Under the pieces are notes generated by a model that worked only from the letters and a program-made list of their open reading frames with translations, searched no databases and had not been told where the DNA came from. The translations under genes were made by a program, and so were the position numbers. Source: DASQMT01 sp963835735 (GTDB lineage: Bacteria; Actinomycetota; Thermoleophilia; Solirubrobacterales; Solirubrobacteraceae). Taken from it: DNA of 64,000 bases. Below, piece by piece: positions 42,747-51,086 of the stretch (position 1 is the first letter of the stretch; every line of letters starts with the position of its first letter). The DNA lies in assembly GCA_963835735.1 (NCBI GenBank), contig CAWIGP010000002.1:868001-932000 (forward strand), given 5' to 3'.

Positions 42747-43936
42747 TTCGCCGGAAGCCACGCGTGCACCTCGAAACGCCCGTCGCTCGCGCCCGCGCGC
42801 AGGCTTCCGCCGAGCAGCGCCGCGCGCTCGCGCATGCCGACGACGCCGTGACCGTTCGCCCCGCCCGCGTCCGGACCCTCGCGCGGTGTCTCCCCCTCGC
42901 TCGCGCCGACACCCCAGCGATCCACGGCGTCGTTGCGGAGCGGGTTCGTGACCGTCACCTCGAGCGCGTCGTCGCCGAACGCGACGTCGACTCCCGCGCC
43001 CCCTCCGCCGTGCCGTGCGGCGTTCGTCAGCGCCTCCTGGAGGATCCGGTACGCGGCCTGGTCGACGCCCGGCGGGAGCGGGCGGCGCTCGCCCCGGACG
43101 GCCAGCGTCACGTCGAGGCCGGCGGCGCGATGACGCGCCACCAGAGCGTCGAGCGCGGCGACGCCGGGCGGCGGCTCGACACCGCCGTCGTCGTCCTCCC
43201 GTAGCGCCCGCACGAGCTGGTCGATCTCGCCGACGGTCTCGCGCGCGACCTCCTCGATCGTCTCGAACGCGGCGCGAGCGCCCGCGGGGTCGCGTTCGGC
43301 CCGTAGCCGGCCGTCGCCCGCGTGGACCAGGATCACGCCGATCGCATGGCCGGCGGAATCGTGCAGGTCGCGCGCGATGCGCATGCGCTCCTCGGCGGCC
43401 GCGAGCCTGCGCTCGCGCTCGGCCTCGCGCTCGGCCCGTTCCGCGCGCTCCTCGAGCTCGGCGATCCGCTCCACACGCAGCCGCATCCGCTCCCCGGCCA
43501 GCCACGCTCCGCCCCAGACGACCAGGCCGAGGAGGATCTCCGGGCCCGGGAACTCGCCCGTCGCAAGGCCGCTCGCAGCGAGGTGCACGACGAACACCAC
43601 CGCGACGATCGGCAGCGCGAGCCGTGGGCGCGGAGGACTTGCGGCCGCGACGCTGAAGAGCGCGACGGTCGGCCCGAGCGGCGGCCCCGCGGGCGCCGCG
43701 ACCAGACGCAGCACCGAGGAGGCGAGGCCGGTGAACACGAACACCCTCAGCGGCGCGACCCGGCTCGCGACCAGCGGCAGCGTCGCGAGCGCCGTGAGCG
43801 CGACGCCGAGCGCGTCGACGTCGCCGGCCGATTCGCCGAGGTCGGTGTCGCCGACGGCGAGCAGCACGAGCGACAGCGCGAAGACCGCCGCGGCTATCGC
43901 CGCGTCGAGCCAAGTTGGCTTGCGCTGTTCGGCCAC
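42743..43936 (-). CDS. Sensor histidine kinase, DesK/NarX-like (HisKA_3)
   Basis: 397 residues, GTG start at 43936. Five to six membrane helices in the first 170 residues without a large external domain, a coiled-coil linker (ERIAELEERAERAEREAERE), the phosphoacceptor box ERMRIARDLHDSAGHAIGVI and an ATPase domain (ILQEALTNAARHGGGG; NGHGVVGMRERAALLGGSLR). Probably senses a membrane or envelope condition and phosphorylates the downstream response regulator. The divergently placed ABC exporter is a likely target, as in many actinobacterial clusters; that is inference. Confidence 0.9.
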   Translation of the reverse strand: MAEQRKPTWLDAAIAAAVFALSLVLLAVGDTDLGESAGDVDALGVALTALATLPLVASRVAPLRVFVFTGLASSVLRLVAAPAGPPLGPTVALFSVAAASPPRPRLALPIVAVVFVVHLAASGLATGEFPGPEILLGLVVWGGAWLAGERMRLRVERIAELEERAERAEREAERERRLAAAEERMRIARDLHDSAGHAIGVILVHAGDGRLRAERDPAGARAAFETIEEVARETVGEIDQLVRALREDDDGGVEPPPGVAALDALVARHRAAGLDVTLAVRGERRPLPPGVDQAAYRILQEALTNAARHGGGGAGVDVAFGDDALEVTVTNPLRNDAVDRWGVGASEGETPREGPDAGGANGHGVVGMRERAALLGGSLRAGASDGRFEVHAWLPAK

Positions 43937-44072
43937 CGTCCGGCGAGCGTAGCGCCGGCCGCGCGCGTCGCCGTCACCCCACCGGCGGACGCCTGCCTCC
44001 CTCCGCGGGGGGATTCGAAGACCCTCCGGCGGGGAGATTACGGCGCGCGCTTGCGCGCGTAGCTTCGGATGC

Positions 44073-44975
44073 ATGACCGAGTTCGTGATCGAGACGCAGG
44101 CGCTCAGCAAGCGCTACGGCGAGGCGATCGTCGCGGTCGACGACCTCGCGCTGCGCGTGCGCCGCGGCGAGGTCTACGGCTTTCTCGGCCCGAACGGCGC
44201 CGGCAAGACGACGACGCTGCGGATGCTGCTCGGCCTCGTGCGCCCGACCTCCGGCACCGCCGCGGTGCTCGGCGAGGCGCCCGGCACGCCTGGCGGGCTC
44301 GCGCGGATCGGCTCGATGGTCGAGGCGCCCGCCTTCTATCCGTACCTGTCGGGCCGCGACAACCTGCGCGTGCTGGCCCGCCACGCGGGGGTGGGCGAGG
44401 AGCGCGTCGACGCGGTGCTCGCCCAGGTCGATCTGAGCGCGCGCGCCGACGATCGGGCGGCGACCTACTCGCTGGGCATGAAGCAGCGGCTCGGCGTCGC
44501 CGCCGCGCTGCTCAAGGACCCCGAGCTGCTGATCCTCGACGAGCCGACGAACGGGCTCGACCCCGCCGGCATGGCCGAGATGCGTGCGTTCATCCGCTCG
44601 CTCGGCGACGGCGGGCGCACCGTCGTGCTGTCGAGCCACCTGATGGGCGAGGTCGAGCAGGTGACCGACCGCGTGGGCGTGATCCGCGACGGCTCGCTCG
44701 TCGCCGAGGGAACCGTCGAGGAGCTGCGCGGCCGCGCCGCGCTGCGCGTGCGGGCGGAGCCGCTGGCCGAGGCGGCGCGGCTGATCGGCGCGCTGCCCGG
44801 CGTCGACGAGGTCGCGCGCCGCGACGGTCTGCTCGACGTGACCGTCGACACGTCGCGCGCGCCCGCGATCAATCGCGCGCTCGTCGAGGCCGGCATCGCG
44901 GTCTCCGAGCTGTACCCGCAGAAGGCGTCGCTGGAGGACGTGTTCCTGGAGCTGACCGCCGGGGAGGACCGATGA
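44073..44975 (+). CDS. ABC transporter ATP-binding protein, DRA/CcmA-type exporter
   Basis: 300 residues. Walker A GPNGAGKTTTLRMLLGLV, Q-loop region GSMVEAPAFYPYLSGRDNLR, signature YSLGMKQRLGVAAALL, Walker B LLILDEPTNGLDPAGM and switch His SSHLMGEVEQ. The C-terminal extension (about residues 220-300) is typical of drug- or peptide-resistance exporters. Coupled to the permease gene by an ATGA overlap. Lies next to a two-component system, as bacitracin/lantibiotic resistance exporters often do. Confidence 0.9.
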   Translation: MTEFVIETQALSKRYGEAIVAVDDLALRVRRGEVYGFLGPNGAGKTTTLRMLLGLVRPTSGTAAVLGEAPGTPGGLARIGSMVEAPAFYPYLSGRDNLRVLARHAGVGEERVDAVLAQVDLSARADDRAATYSLGMKQRLGVAAALLKDPELLILDEPTNGLDPAGMAEMRAFIRSLGDGGRTVVLSSHLMGEVEQVTDRVGVIRDGSLVAEGTVEELRGRAALRVRAEPLAEAARLIGALPGVDEVARRDGLLDVTVDTSRAPAINRALVEAGIAVSELYPQKASLEDVFLELTAGEDR

Positions 44976-45796
44976 GACGCGAGGTGGCCGCCGAACTGCT
45001 GGTGCTGCGCAAGCGCGCGGCGACGTGGATCCTGCTCGGCATCTGGACGTTCCTGGGCGTGTTCTTCGCCTACGTCGTCCCGTATGCGCTCGATCCGGAG
45101 GACGCGCAGGGCGGCGTCGAGCAGTTCTTCCCCGAATCGCTCGCCGGGACGCTGCTCGCCGGCTTTCCCTTCTTCGGCGGCGTCTTCGCGCTGATGCTCG
45201 GCGTGTTCGCGTTCGGGAGCGAGTACGGCTGGGGCACGCTGAAGACGCTGTTCACGCAGCGGCCCGGGCGGCTGCGGGTGTTCGCGGCGAAGCTTGCGGC
45301 GCTCGGCCTGGTGCTGGTCCCGTTCGTACTGGCGCTGTTCGCCGCCGGTGCGGTGGCGAGCTACGTGATCGCGCAGATCGAGGACGCGCCGGTGAGCTGG
45401 CCGTCCGCCTGGCTGCTGGCACGCGCGATCGGCGCCGGCTGGCTGATCCTCGCGGTCTGGGCGACGCTCGGAGTGCTGCTGGGGATCGTCACGCGCGGAA
45501 CGTCGCTGGCGATCGGCGTCGGCATCCTCTACGCGCTCGTCGTCGAAGGGCTGCTGAGCGCGTTCACCGACAGCGTCAGCGTGCTCGAGCCACTCTCGAA
45601 CGTGTTCCTGCGCGCGAACGGCTACTCGATCGCGGCCGCGCTCGGCGCGCCGGTCGACTCGATCGAGTCGAGCGGCCCGGGCTCGTTCTCCGGCCCGTTC
45701 GTCGACGGCATCCAGGGCGTGGCGGTGCTGCTCGCGCTCGCCGCCGGCTTCGTCGCGCTGTCCGCCGCGCTGCTGCGCCGCCGCGACATCGCCTAA
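44972..45796 (+). CDS. ABC transporter permease (ABC-2 type)
   Basis: 274 residues with six membrane helices, beginning after an amphipathic start REVAAELLVLRKRAATWILL. FGSEYGWGTLKTLFTQRPGR between helices 2 and 3 is the usual conserved cytoplasmic loop of ABC-2 permeases. Forms the exporter with the preceding ATPase. Confidence 0.85.
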   Translation: MRREVAAELLVLRKRAATWILLGIWTFLGVFFAYVVPYALDPEDAQGGVEQFFPESLAGTLLAGFPFFGGVFALMLGVFAFGSEYGWGTLKTLFTQRPGRLRVFAAKLAALGLVLVPFVLALFAAGAVASYVIAQIEDAPVSWPSAWLLARAIGAGWLILAVWATLGVLLGIVTRGTSLAIGVGILYALVVEGLLSAFTDSVSVLEPLSNVFLRANGYSIAAALGAPVDSIESSGPGSFSGPFVDGIQGVAVLLALAAGFVALSAALLRRRDIA

Positions 45797-45825
45797 CGCG
45801 TCGCGGCGGCTCGGCAGCGCGCGCG

Positions 45826-46185
45826 TCAGTCGCGCTCGACCATCCGCAACCGGTTGCCGTCGGGGTCGCGGAACGTGAACATCGGCGGCACGAAGTCCAT
45901 CCGGATCAGCTCGGCGTCGGCGTCGACGCCGCGTGCGCGCAGCTCCCCGTGATCGGCCCCGGCGTCGCCGGTCGCGAAGCTCACCTCGACGCCGGCCGGA
46001 GCGCCCTCGCGCGGGACGAGCGCGATCGACGTCTGCGCGCCCGGCGGCGCCACCTCGACCCAGCGCTGTCCGTCGCCGAACGGCGCGTCGATGCGGATCT
46101 CGAATCCGAGCGTGCCGGCGTAGAACGCGAGCGCGGCGTCCTGGTCGGCGACGGGGACGACGACGGTCCCGATGTGAGTGATCAT
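45826..46185 (-). CDS. VOC-superfamily (glyoxalase/bleomycin-resistance-like) protein
   Basis: 119 residues: HIGTVVVPVADQDAALAFYA, GTLGFEIRIDAPFGDGQRW and FVPPMFTFRDPDGNRLRMVE, with metal-site positions His4 and the Glu near the end. Small single-module VOC protein of unknown substrate. Overlaps the end of the DUF4287 gene by 4 bases and is translated with it. Confidence 0.85.
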   Translation of the reverse strand: MITHIGTVVVPVADQDAALAFYAGTLGFEIRIDAPFGDGQRWVEVAPPGAQTSIALVPREGAPAGVEVSFATGDAGADHGELRARGVDADAELIRMDFVPPMFTFRDPDGNRLRMVERD

Positions 46186-46848
46186 CGCTCGAGCTCCTCC
46201 TTCAGCGAGGCGATGCGCTCTCGCCAGTAGGCCTTCATCCGCTCCGCCTCCTGCGCGTCGGCGAGCCGCGCGTGCTGGAGCGCCGCGGTGCTCTTCGTCT
46301 CGCCCTTCGCCGTGAACGTGACGTGGACCCGGCTCCCGTCGTCGCCCCAGTCGAAGCGGGCCGACTTCGGCTTCGTGGCCGTGCGCTCGCGCAGCTCCGC
46401 GCCGGGCAGCCAGCGGGCGCGCAGCGACTCGTCGACGAACGCGTCGTAGAGCCTGCCGACCGGCACCGCGACGGTCTTCGACGCGGTGATCGCGAAGCCG
46501 TCGGCGTGCTCGCCGGCGGCGCGCAGGCCGCGCGTGCGCTCGTAGCTGCCGACCACCGCCTGCGCGTTCCAGGCGAGCGGGTCGATGCCCTGCAGCTCGG
46601 CGACGTGGCGCGCGGTCTCGCGGTGGGTGCGCTCCGTCGCGCCCCATTCGTCGAGCAGGTCGAACCACTCCTCCCAGCCGCGGCCCGTGCGGCTCCGGAT
46701 GTTCTCGTCCGACGTCGACGAGCACGCGCGGGGCGGCGGGCTCGAGCTCGTCCGCGGCGAGCAGCATCGCGCGCGCCGCGGTGTAGCTCTCGCCGGTCTT
46801 CTCCATCCGCGACCGGACGAGGCGCTTGAACGATCTCTGCGTGGTCAT
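46182..46848 (-). CDS. DUF4287/SRPBCC protein with one frameshift
   Basis: Starts MTTQRSFKRLVRSRMEKTGE and AARAMLLAADELEPAAPRVL in one frame. Near 46710 the coherent sequence moves to another frame and continues SDENIRSRTGRGWEEWFDLL, WNAQAVVGSYERTRGLRAAG, DGFAITASKTVAVPVGRLYD and AFVDESLRARWLPGAELRER to the end. The SRTGRGWEEWF box belongs to DUF4287 and is followed by an SRPBCC domain. The length of 667 bases is one over a multiple of three, so a single extra base would explain it. Operon with the VOC gene; GAGGAG ribosome site 6 bases before the ATG. Confidence 0.7.
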
Positions 46849-46899
46849 CAGGTGCTCCTCTCGTGGCGGCGGCTCCGCGACTCACGCTCGCGGCGCCCC

Positions 46900-46953
46900 G
46901 CCGGAAAGGGCAACTGCTGACCGGCGTCCCGACGGCTGGAGCCACCTTTGCCC
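46900..46953. ncRNA. Possible structured leader RNA with pseudoknot potential
   Basis: CCGGC (46921-46925) pairs with GCCGG (46900-46904). The loop contains GGGCAA (46908-46913), which is complementary to TTGCCC (46948-46953) outside the stem, so an H-type pseudoknot is possible. On the minus strand it lies 52 bases before the DUF4287 start; on the plus strand it is 112 bases before the cupin start. I could not match it to a known riboswitch. The rest of 46849-47064 shows no gene. Confidence 0.25.
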
Positions 46954-47064
46954 CCGTCTCGCCGGCGGCGTGAGCGCCGGATTCGAGGGTTCGGCGCGGG
47001 ACGGCGCCGGTCCCCAAGATAGCCGCGGCCGCCGCCCCTCGCAACCGTCGTTACCCTCCCGGCG

Positions 47065-47706
47065 ATGCCGCTCCTGCGCCTCGACGCCGGCGAGACGATC
47101 ACGCGGCGCGAGGAGCGCGACGTCGTGATCCTCACCGACCGCCCGGAGCTCACCGTCACGTGGTCGCGTTATGTGCCGGCCGAGCCCGGGCCAGACCTGC
47201 ACGTCCACCGCGAGCACACCGACGCGTTCTACGTGCTCGAGGGTGCGCTGACGTTCATCGTCGGACCGGCGGCCGAGCGCGTGAGCGTTCCGGCGGGCGG
47301 CCTCGTCGCCGTGCCGCCGAACGTCGTGCACACCTACGTCAACGACGGGACGGCCGAGGCCCGCTGGCTGAACATGCACGCGCCCGACAAGGGCTTCGCC
47401 GACTACCTGCGCGGCGCGCGGGACGGGGTGGCTGCGAGCTTCGACAGCTTCGACCCGCCGGCGGACGGCGGGCTGCCGGCGGCTGGCGTGGTCATGACCG
47501 GACCCGGCGACGGTGAGCGCCTGTCGTCGGGCGGCCGCGTGATGCTGCTCAAGCTCGCGCTGCCCGAGCTCTCCGTCGCCGAGTGGGCGGCTGACGAGCG
47601 CGGGCTGCCGGACGATCCCTGCTACGAGCTCGAAGGCGGACGGGTACTCCAGCTGCGGGCCGGATTGATCGCGGCCCGCGATCACCCGCGCGCTTTCCCC
47701 GATTGA
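47065..47706 (+). CDS. Cupin-domain protein
   Basis: 213 residues. Cupin motif 1 HVHREHTDAFYVLEGALTF (metal-binding His/His/Glu) and motif 2 PPNVVHTYVNDG are intact. The second half is less conserved and may be a degenerate second barrel. Cytoplasmic; could be a small-molecule dioxygenase, isomerase or binding protein. ATG at 47065. Confidence 0.8.
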   Translation: MPLLRLDAGETITRREERDVVILTDRPELTVTWSRYVPAEPGPDLHVHREHTDAFYVLEGALTFIVGPAAERVSVPAGGLVAVPPNVVHTYVNDGTAEARWLNMHAPDKGFADYLRGARDGVAASFDSFDPPADGGLPAAGVVMTGPGDGERLSSGGRVMLLKLALPELSVAEWAADERGLPDDPCYELEGGRVLQLRAGLIAARDHPRAFPD

Positions 47707-47764
47707 GCGCTCGACGCGCGCCCGTACGGTCGTCGGTACTGCCACGACCGAACGGAGCACCCTC

Positions 47765-48139
47765 GTGACGCGCCGTCACCCGATCATCCTGCTGACCGCC
47801 ATTGCCGCGCTGCTCGCCGGCTGTGGATCCGACGACGAGCCGACCTCCTCGGCGCCGTCGAGCAACACGTCGGCGCCGGCGGCCGGCGGTGGCTCGGACG
47901 CCGTCAAGATCAGCAACTTCAAGTTCGTTCCGGCGAGCCTCAGCGCCGGCGAGGGCGCCGGCATCACGGTGACCAACGACGACAGCACGACCCACACCGC
48001 CACGGCCGACGACGGCGGCTTCGACACCGGGAATCTGGACCCGGGGTCGTCGAAGACGATCACCGTGGCCAAACCCGGCAGCTATGCGTACCACTGCACG
48101 ATCCACCCCTTCATGAAGGGCACGATCGTCGTCAAGTGA
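47765..48139 (+). CDS. Cupredoxin (plastocyanin-like) lipoprotein
   Basis: 124 residues, GTG start. Lipobox ALLAGCGS (Cys at about residue 20), a Ser/Ala-rich linker, then a type I copper domain with ligands His in DDSTTHTATAD and Cys/His/Met in YHCTIHPFMKGT. A membrane-attached copper protein likely to shuttle electrons outside the cell, perhaps to respiratory enzymes. Confidence 0.85.
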   Translation: MTRRHPIILLTAIAALLAGCGSDDEPTSSAPSSNTSAPAAGGGSDAVKISNFKFVPASLSAGEGAGITVTNDDSTTHTATADDGGFDTGNLDPGSSKTITVAKPGSYAYHCTIHPFMKGTIVVK

Positions 48140-48142
48140 CGG

Positions 48143-48343
48143 TTACCGGTCCAGCTCGATCCTCAGCACCTCGCCCGCTCCCGCCGCCGTGGCGTGGTTG
48201 GACACGTACAGGTCGCCGTGACGGCCGACCGCGATCCCGCCCGGTTCGCTGAGCGTCCCGGGCGGCAGGGCGATCCGCTCCGGCGCGCCGCCGCCCGGGG
48301 GCACGGCCCACAGGCCGCCGTCGCCGCCGGGCGCGAGCAGTGA
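48143..48343 (-). pseudogene. C-terminal fragment of a ScyD/ScyE-like secreted protein
   Basis: The stretch SLLAPGGDGGLWAVPPGGGA, PPGTLSEPGGIAVGRHGDLY and VSNHATAAGAGEVLRIE matches the end of ScyD/ScyE-family propeller proteins, which normally have over 300 residues. Upstream of 48343 the similarity stops abruptly, so the 5' part has been deleted. Bases 48344-48572 contain no convincing gene. Confidence 0.6.
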
Positions 48344-48572
48344 GTTGCTGACCACTGGCGCTCTCCGAGAACTCTCAGATCCGCGTCATACGCGGGGCCC
48401 TCAGCGGAAGCGGACGGGATGGGTGAGCGCATCGAGGAAGAGCTCGAGCGCCCTGCGCTTGCGGTGTTTGGCCATGCCTGCAAGGTCCCATGCCGGTTGG
48501 GGCCTGTCAGTGCGGATCGCGCGTGTTCGCCGCGCGGCCAACCGAAGTCTCGCGGTGCGGGTCGCCGCCCGC

Positions 48573-48998
48573 CTAACGGCCTTCGAGCTCGCGCCGAAGG
48601 TTCTCGTGGTATGTGCGGAAGTTACGCGCGGTGAACCACTTCAACACCGGGCCGACAAGCGGCGGCGTCTTAAAATCGGCCGCGAAATGTATGCGGGTGC
48701 CGGCACCATCGGGCTCCATGGTCCAGCGGCCATTGCTTTCGGGCCCTTCCACGACGTTGACCCCGAGGACGCGACCCGGCTCGAACTCGGTGAACTCGAC
48801 GAGTTGCTCCCATTCCCGCGGCCCCACCTTCGTGCCCTCGCGTATGCGATAGCCAAGGCGCGGCTCACCCTCACTGACCGGCGTGACGAAGGTCTTCACC
48901 GTCTGCCATTTGGCGAGGTTGTCGGGATCGATCATGAAAGCGAAGACGTCCGCGGGCGCGACGGCAATCGTGAATGTCTGCTCGATATGCACGCGCAC
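48573..48998 (-). CDS. SRPBCC-family protein
   Basis: 141 residues, one SRPBCC (polyketide cyclase/dehydrase-like) domain: IEQTFTIAVAPADVFAFMID, PDNLAKWQTVKTFVTPVSEG and FTEFEPGRVLGVNVVEGPES, then a C-terminal helix LKWFTARNFRTYHENLRREL. Binds a hydrophobic ligand; function unknown. Slightly lower GC and different codon use from its neighbours at the 3' end (see the TTAAAA at 48670). Confidence 0.8.
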   Translation of the reverse strand: MRVHIEQTFTIAVAPADVFAFMIDPDNLAKWQTVKTFVTPVSEGEPRLGYRIREGTKVGPREWEQLVEFTEFEPGRVLGVNVVEGPESNGRWTMEPDGAGTRIHFAADFKTPPLVGPVLKWFTARNFRTYHENLRRELEGR

Positions 48999-49071
48999 AT
49001 CTTCGACTAGGGCCCGGCGCCGGCCACCGTCGACGCCGCCGCAGAAACTCGCTCCGGAGCGAGCGGTCGGT

Positions 49072-49467
49072 TCATGCAGCGTAGCCCGTCGCCTTGTCGA
49101 CGGTCATCCGCACGATCAGCCTGACGGCGCCGGGCAGATCCGGGTCGGGATCGCGCCCGTCGTACTTCCACGACAGCCCGGTGTCGAACGCCCGCCCGAA
49201 GTCCTCCTCGATCGTCGCGCGTCCGCGTAGCTCGACGTAGTTGTACGGGTCGTCGGAGTCGATCACGGTGACGCTGGCTCGCGGGTCACGCTCGAGGTTG
49301 CGGTGCTTGCGTCGCCCGGCGACCGTGGAGAACAGCACCTCGTCGCCGTCGCGGCCGACCCACATCGCGGAAGTCTGCGGCCCGCCATCGGGATTGATGG
49401 TGGCGAGCACGGCGAAGTGGCGGCCGTCGAGCAGCCGGCGGATCTCGTCGTTCAGTGCGATGCCCAT
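49072..49467 (-). CDS. F420/FMN-dependent PPOX-class split-barrel protein (Rv1155-like)
   Basis: 131 residues: RRLLDGRHFAVLATINPDGG, PQTSAMWVGRDGDEVLFSTV and GRRKHRNLERDPRASVTVID, with the family's VELRGRATIEED. Homologues use F420 or FMN to reduce biliverdin-like or other substrates. ATG at 49467. Confidence 0.85.
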   Translation of the reverse strand: MGIALNDEIRRLLDGRHFAVLATINPDGGPQTSAMWVGRDGDEVLFSTVAGRRKHRNLERDPRASVTVIDSDDPYNYVELRGRATIEEDFGRAFDTGLSWKYDGRDPDPDLPGAVRLIVRMTVDKATGYAA

Positions 49468-49504
49468 GCAGCGCAGGCTACGCGCCAGTGCCGAGTCTTT
49501 GCGG

Positions 49505-50503
49505 TCAGGGTCGTGCTGCGACCGGGCGACGGTACGTGAGCCGCAGCCTCAGCTCTCGGCCCCGCCGCTGTACGGACTGGAGCCGCATCTCGTTGCGCCG
49601 CCGCCGGTGTCGCCGCCGGAGCTCGTCCGGGACCTTCACGCCCGCCGCGGCCGGCTCGTAGCCGTAGCGGCCCATCCACTCACCCAGCACGCTCTCCACG
49701 AACGCGATCTCCTTCGGCCGCAACGCCTGCTCCCACGCCCGCAACCGCTCGGTTGTCACGGGCTTGGAGACGAGCGAGTGCAGTGTTCGGCTGTGGATGT
49801 CCGGCGTCGCGTGGTAGCGGAGCATCGCATCGAGGCCCGCTGCGTCGAGCTCGAGGAACTCGGCGATCCGCGCGAGCACGACTGCCGGATCGGCCACGAG
49901 GTGCTCGTACTGCACCTCGAGGAACTGGTCGGCCCGCAGGCGCCGCCGCCACCTGTCCGCCGCGCGCGCCGACCGCTCCCACGTGTCCGTGGCCCCAGGG
50001 ATCCCGTGCGCGCCCCAGCCGTGCTGCCTGCCAACCGTGCGGATCGACGCGACCACGGCGCGCGGATCGCGCACGACGTTGACGTACTGCGCATCCGGAA
50101 ACATCGCGAACACGGCGTCGAGATTGAGCACCAGGCTCGGGCGCTTCTCGCCCCAGCGTGACTTGCCATGGCGCTCCGCATACAGGCGAAAACCCGCGCT
50201 GAGCACCGAGCCGATCGTGGGTGCCGCGGCGACCATGCAGCCAACGAGCTCGTCAGCGTCCTCCGTCAGCTGCCGATACCTCGACACCTTGCGCTCGACC
50301 ACCCAGCGCGCGACCCGCCGCCGGTTCTCGGCGTCGCCGAGGTCCCCCCATAGTGCGCGTCTCCGGTACGCGTCGATGAGGATCCGCGTCTCGTGCGGGA
50401 TCGCCAGGTCCGGGTGCGAGTTGAGCATCGTGCGCAGCAGCGTCGTCCCCGAGCGCGGGCAGCCGCCCACGAACACCGGCCGCATGGAGTGCGTCCGCGG
50501 CAC
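49505..50503 (-). CDS. Sulfotransferase family protein
   Basis: 332 residues; GTG at 50503 or ATG at 50485. Intact 5'-phosphosulfate loop FVGGCPRSGTTLLRTMLNSH and 3'-phosphate site YVNVVRDPRAVVASIR. The body has the typical stretch WERSARAADRWRRRLRADQF and QYEHLVADPAVVLARIAEFL. Third sulfotransferase homologue in the window; distant from the pair at 16-18 kb. Acceptor unknown (glycolipid or carbohydrate possible). Confidence 0.85.
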   Translation of the reverse strand: MPRTHSMRPVFVGGCPRSGTTLLRTMLNSHPDLAIPHETRILIDAYRRRALWGDLGDAENRRRVARWVVERKVSRYRQLTEDADELVGCMVAAAPTIGSVLSAGFRLYAERHGKSRWGEKRPSLVLNLDAVFAMFPDAQYVNVVRDPRAVVASIRTVGRQHGWGAHGIPGATDTWERSARAADRWRRRLRADQFLEVQYEHLVADPAVVLARIAEFLELDAAGLDAMLRYHATPDIHSRTLHSLVSKPVTTERLRAWEQALRPKEIAFVESVLGEWMGRYGYEPAAAGVKVPDELRRRHRRRRNEMRLQSVQRRGRELRLRLTYRRPVAARP

Positions 50504-50562
50504 GGTCGGAGCGTAGCGCCGGCCGACCTCATCGACCCATTTGAGGACGAACCCCTGCCGGG

Positions 50563-51084
50563 TCAGCGTCGCCGCTCGCGCGAGTACTGCCACAGCGCTT
50601 TGTCGAGCACCCGCATCGTGACTCCGGCCTGCGATGCAAGCGTGCGGCACGCGTCGACGTACTCCAGCCAGTAACCGATCGAGTAGGTCGGCCGCTCCGG
50701 CTGACCGAGCGACTCGAGCGCCCGCCAGTCGATGATCGGGTATCGATCCGGGAACGCGAAGTGCAGCAGCACCGATGCCGTGGGGGCATGGACGCCCTGC
50801 AGGGCGCAGAGCGCCGCCATCCGCTCGGACTCCTCCTCGGTCGCGAACGCCGCTCGCGTGATGCCCTCGACGAATCCGGCGCTGTTCCTGGCGACCCGGC
50901 TCCTGCTCCGCGCGGTCTTCCACTCGCAGAGCAGCACCAGCTCCGGCTTCTTGTAGTAGCCGCGCTCACGCGCCGCAGTGCCCGCCGCCGCCACCTCCTC
51001 GTCGGAATCGAAGTCGTAGCGCGCGGCGAGGGCCTCGACGTCGGCGACGGGGAACTGGAGCCGGAAGCGGGTCACCGGCCCCAT
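50563..51084 (-). CDS. Uncharacterised protein with HhH-like core
   Basis: 173 residues from the ATG at 51084 (GTG at 51075 also possible). N-terminal part includes ARYDFDSDEEVAAAG and RERGYYKKPELVLLCEWKTA. The middle ALQGVHAPTASVLLHFAFPD, RYPIIDWRALESLG resembles the helix-hairpin-helix region of DNA glycosylase-like proteins, and it ends MRVLDKALWQYSRERRR. No catalytic residue can be assigned. Found widely as a hypothetical protein (recollection). Confidence 0.6.
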   Translation of the reverse strand: MGPVTRFRLQFPVADVEALAARYDFDSDEEVAAAGTAARERGYYKKPELVLLCEWKTARSRSRVARNSAGFVEGITRAAFATEEESERMAALCALQGVHAPTASVLLHFAFPDRYPIIDWRALESLGQPERPTYSIGYWLEYVDACRTLASQAGVTMRVLDKALWQYSRERRR

Positions 51085-51086
51085 CC

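Noticed and set aside
46880..47040. c-di-AMP (ydaO), SAM or cobalamin riboswitch
   Set aside because: Some short stretches look similar, but none of the conserved cores of these classes can be aligned.
46848..47159. 103-residue Arg/Gly-rich ORF in the intergenic region
   Set aside because: Composition is typical of noise in GC-rich DNA; the region is better read as a leader or control segment.
48401..48475. 24-codon minus-strand ORF starting MAKHRKRRALEL
   Set aside because: Too short, no clear ribosome site and no recognised relative; probably chance in the gap beside the ScyD fragment.
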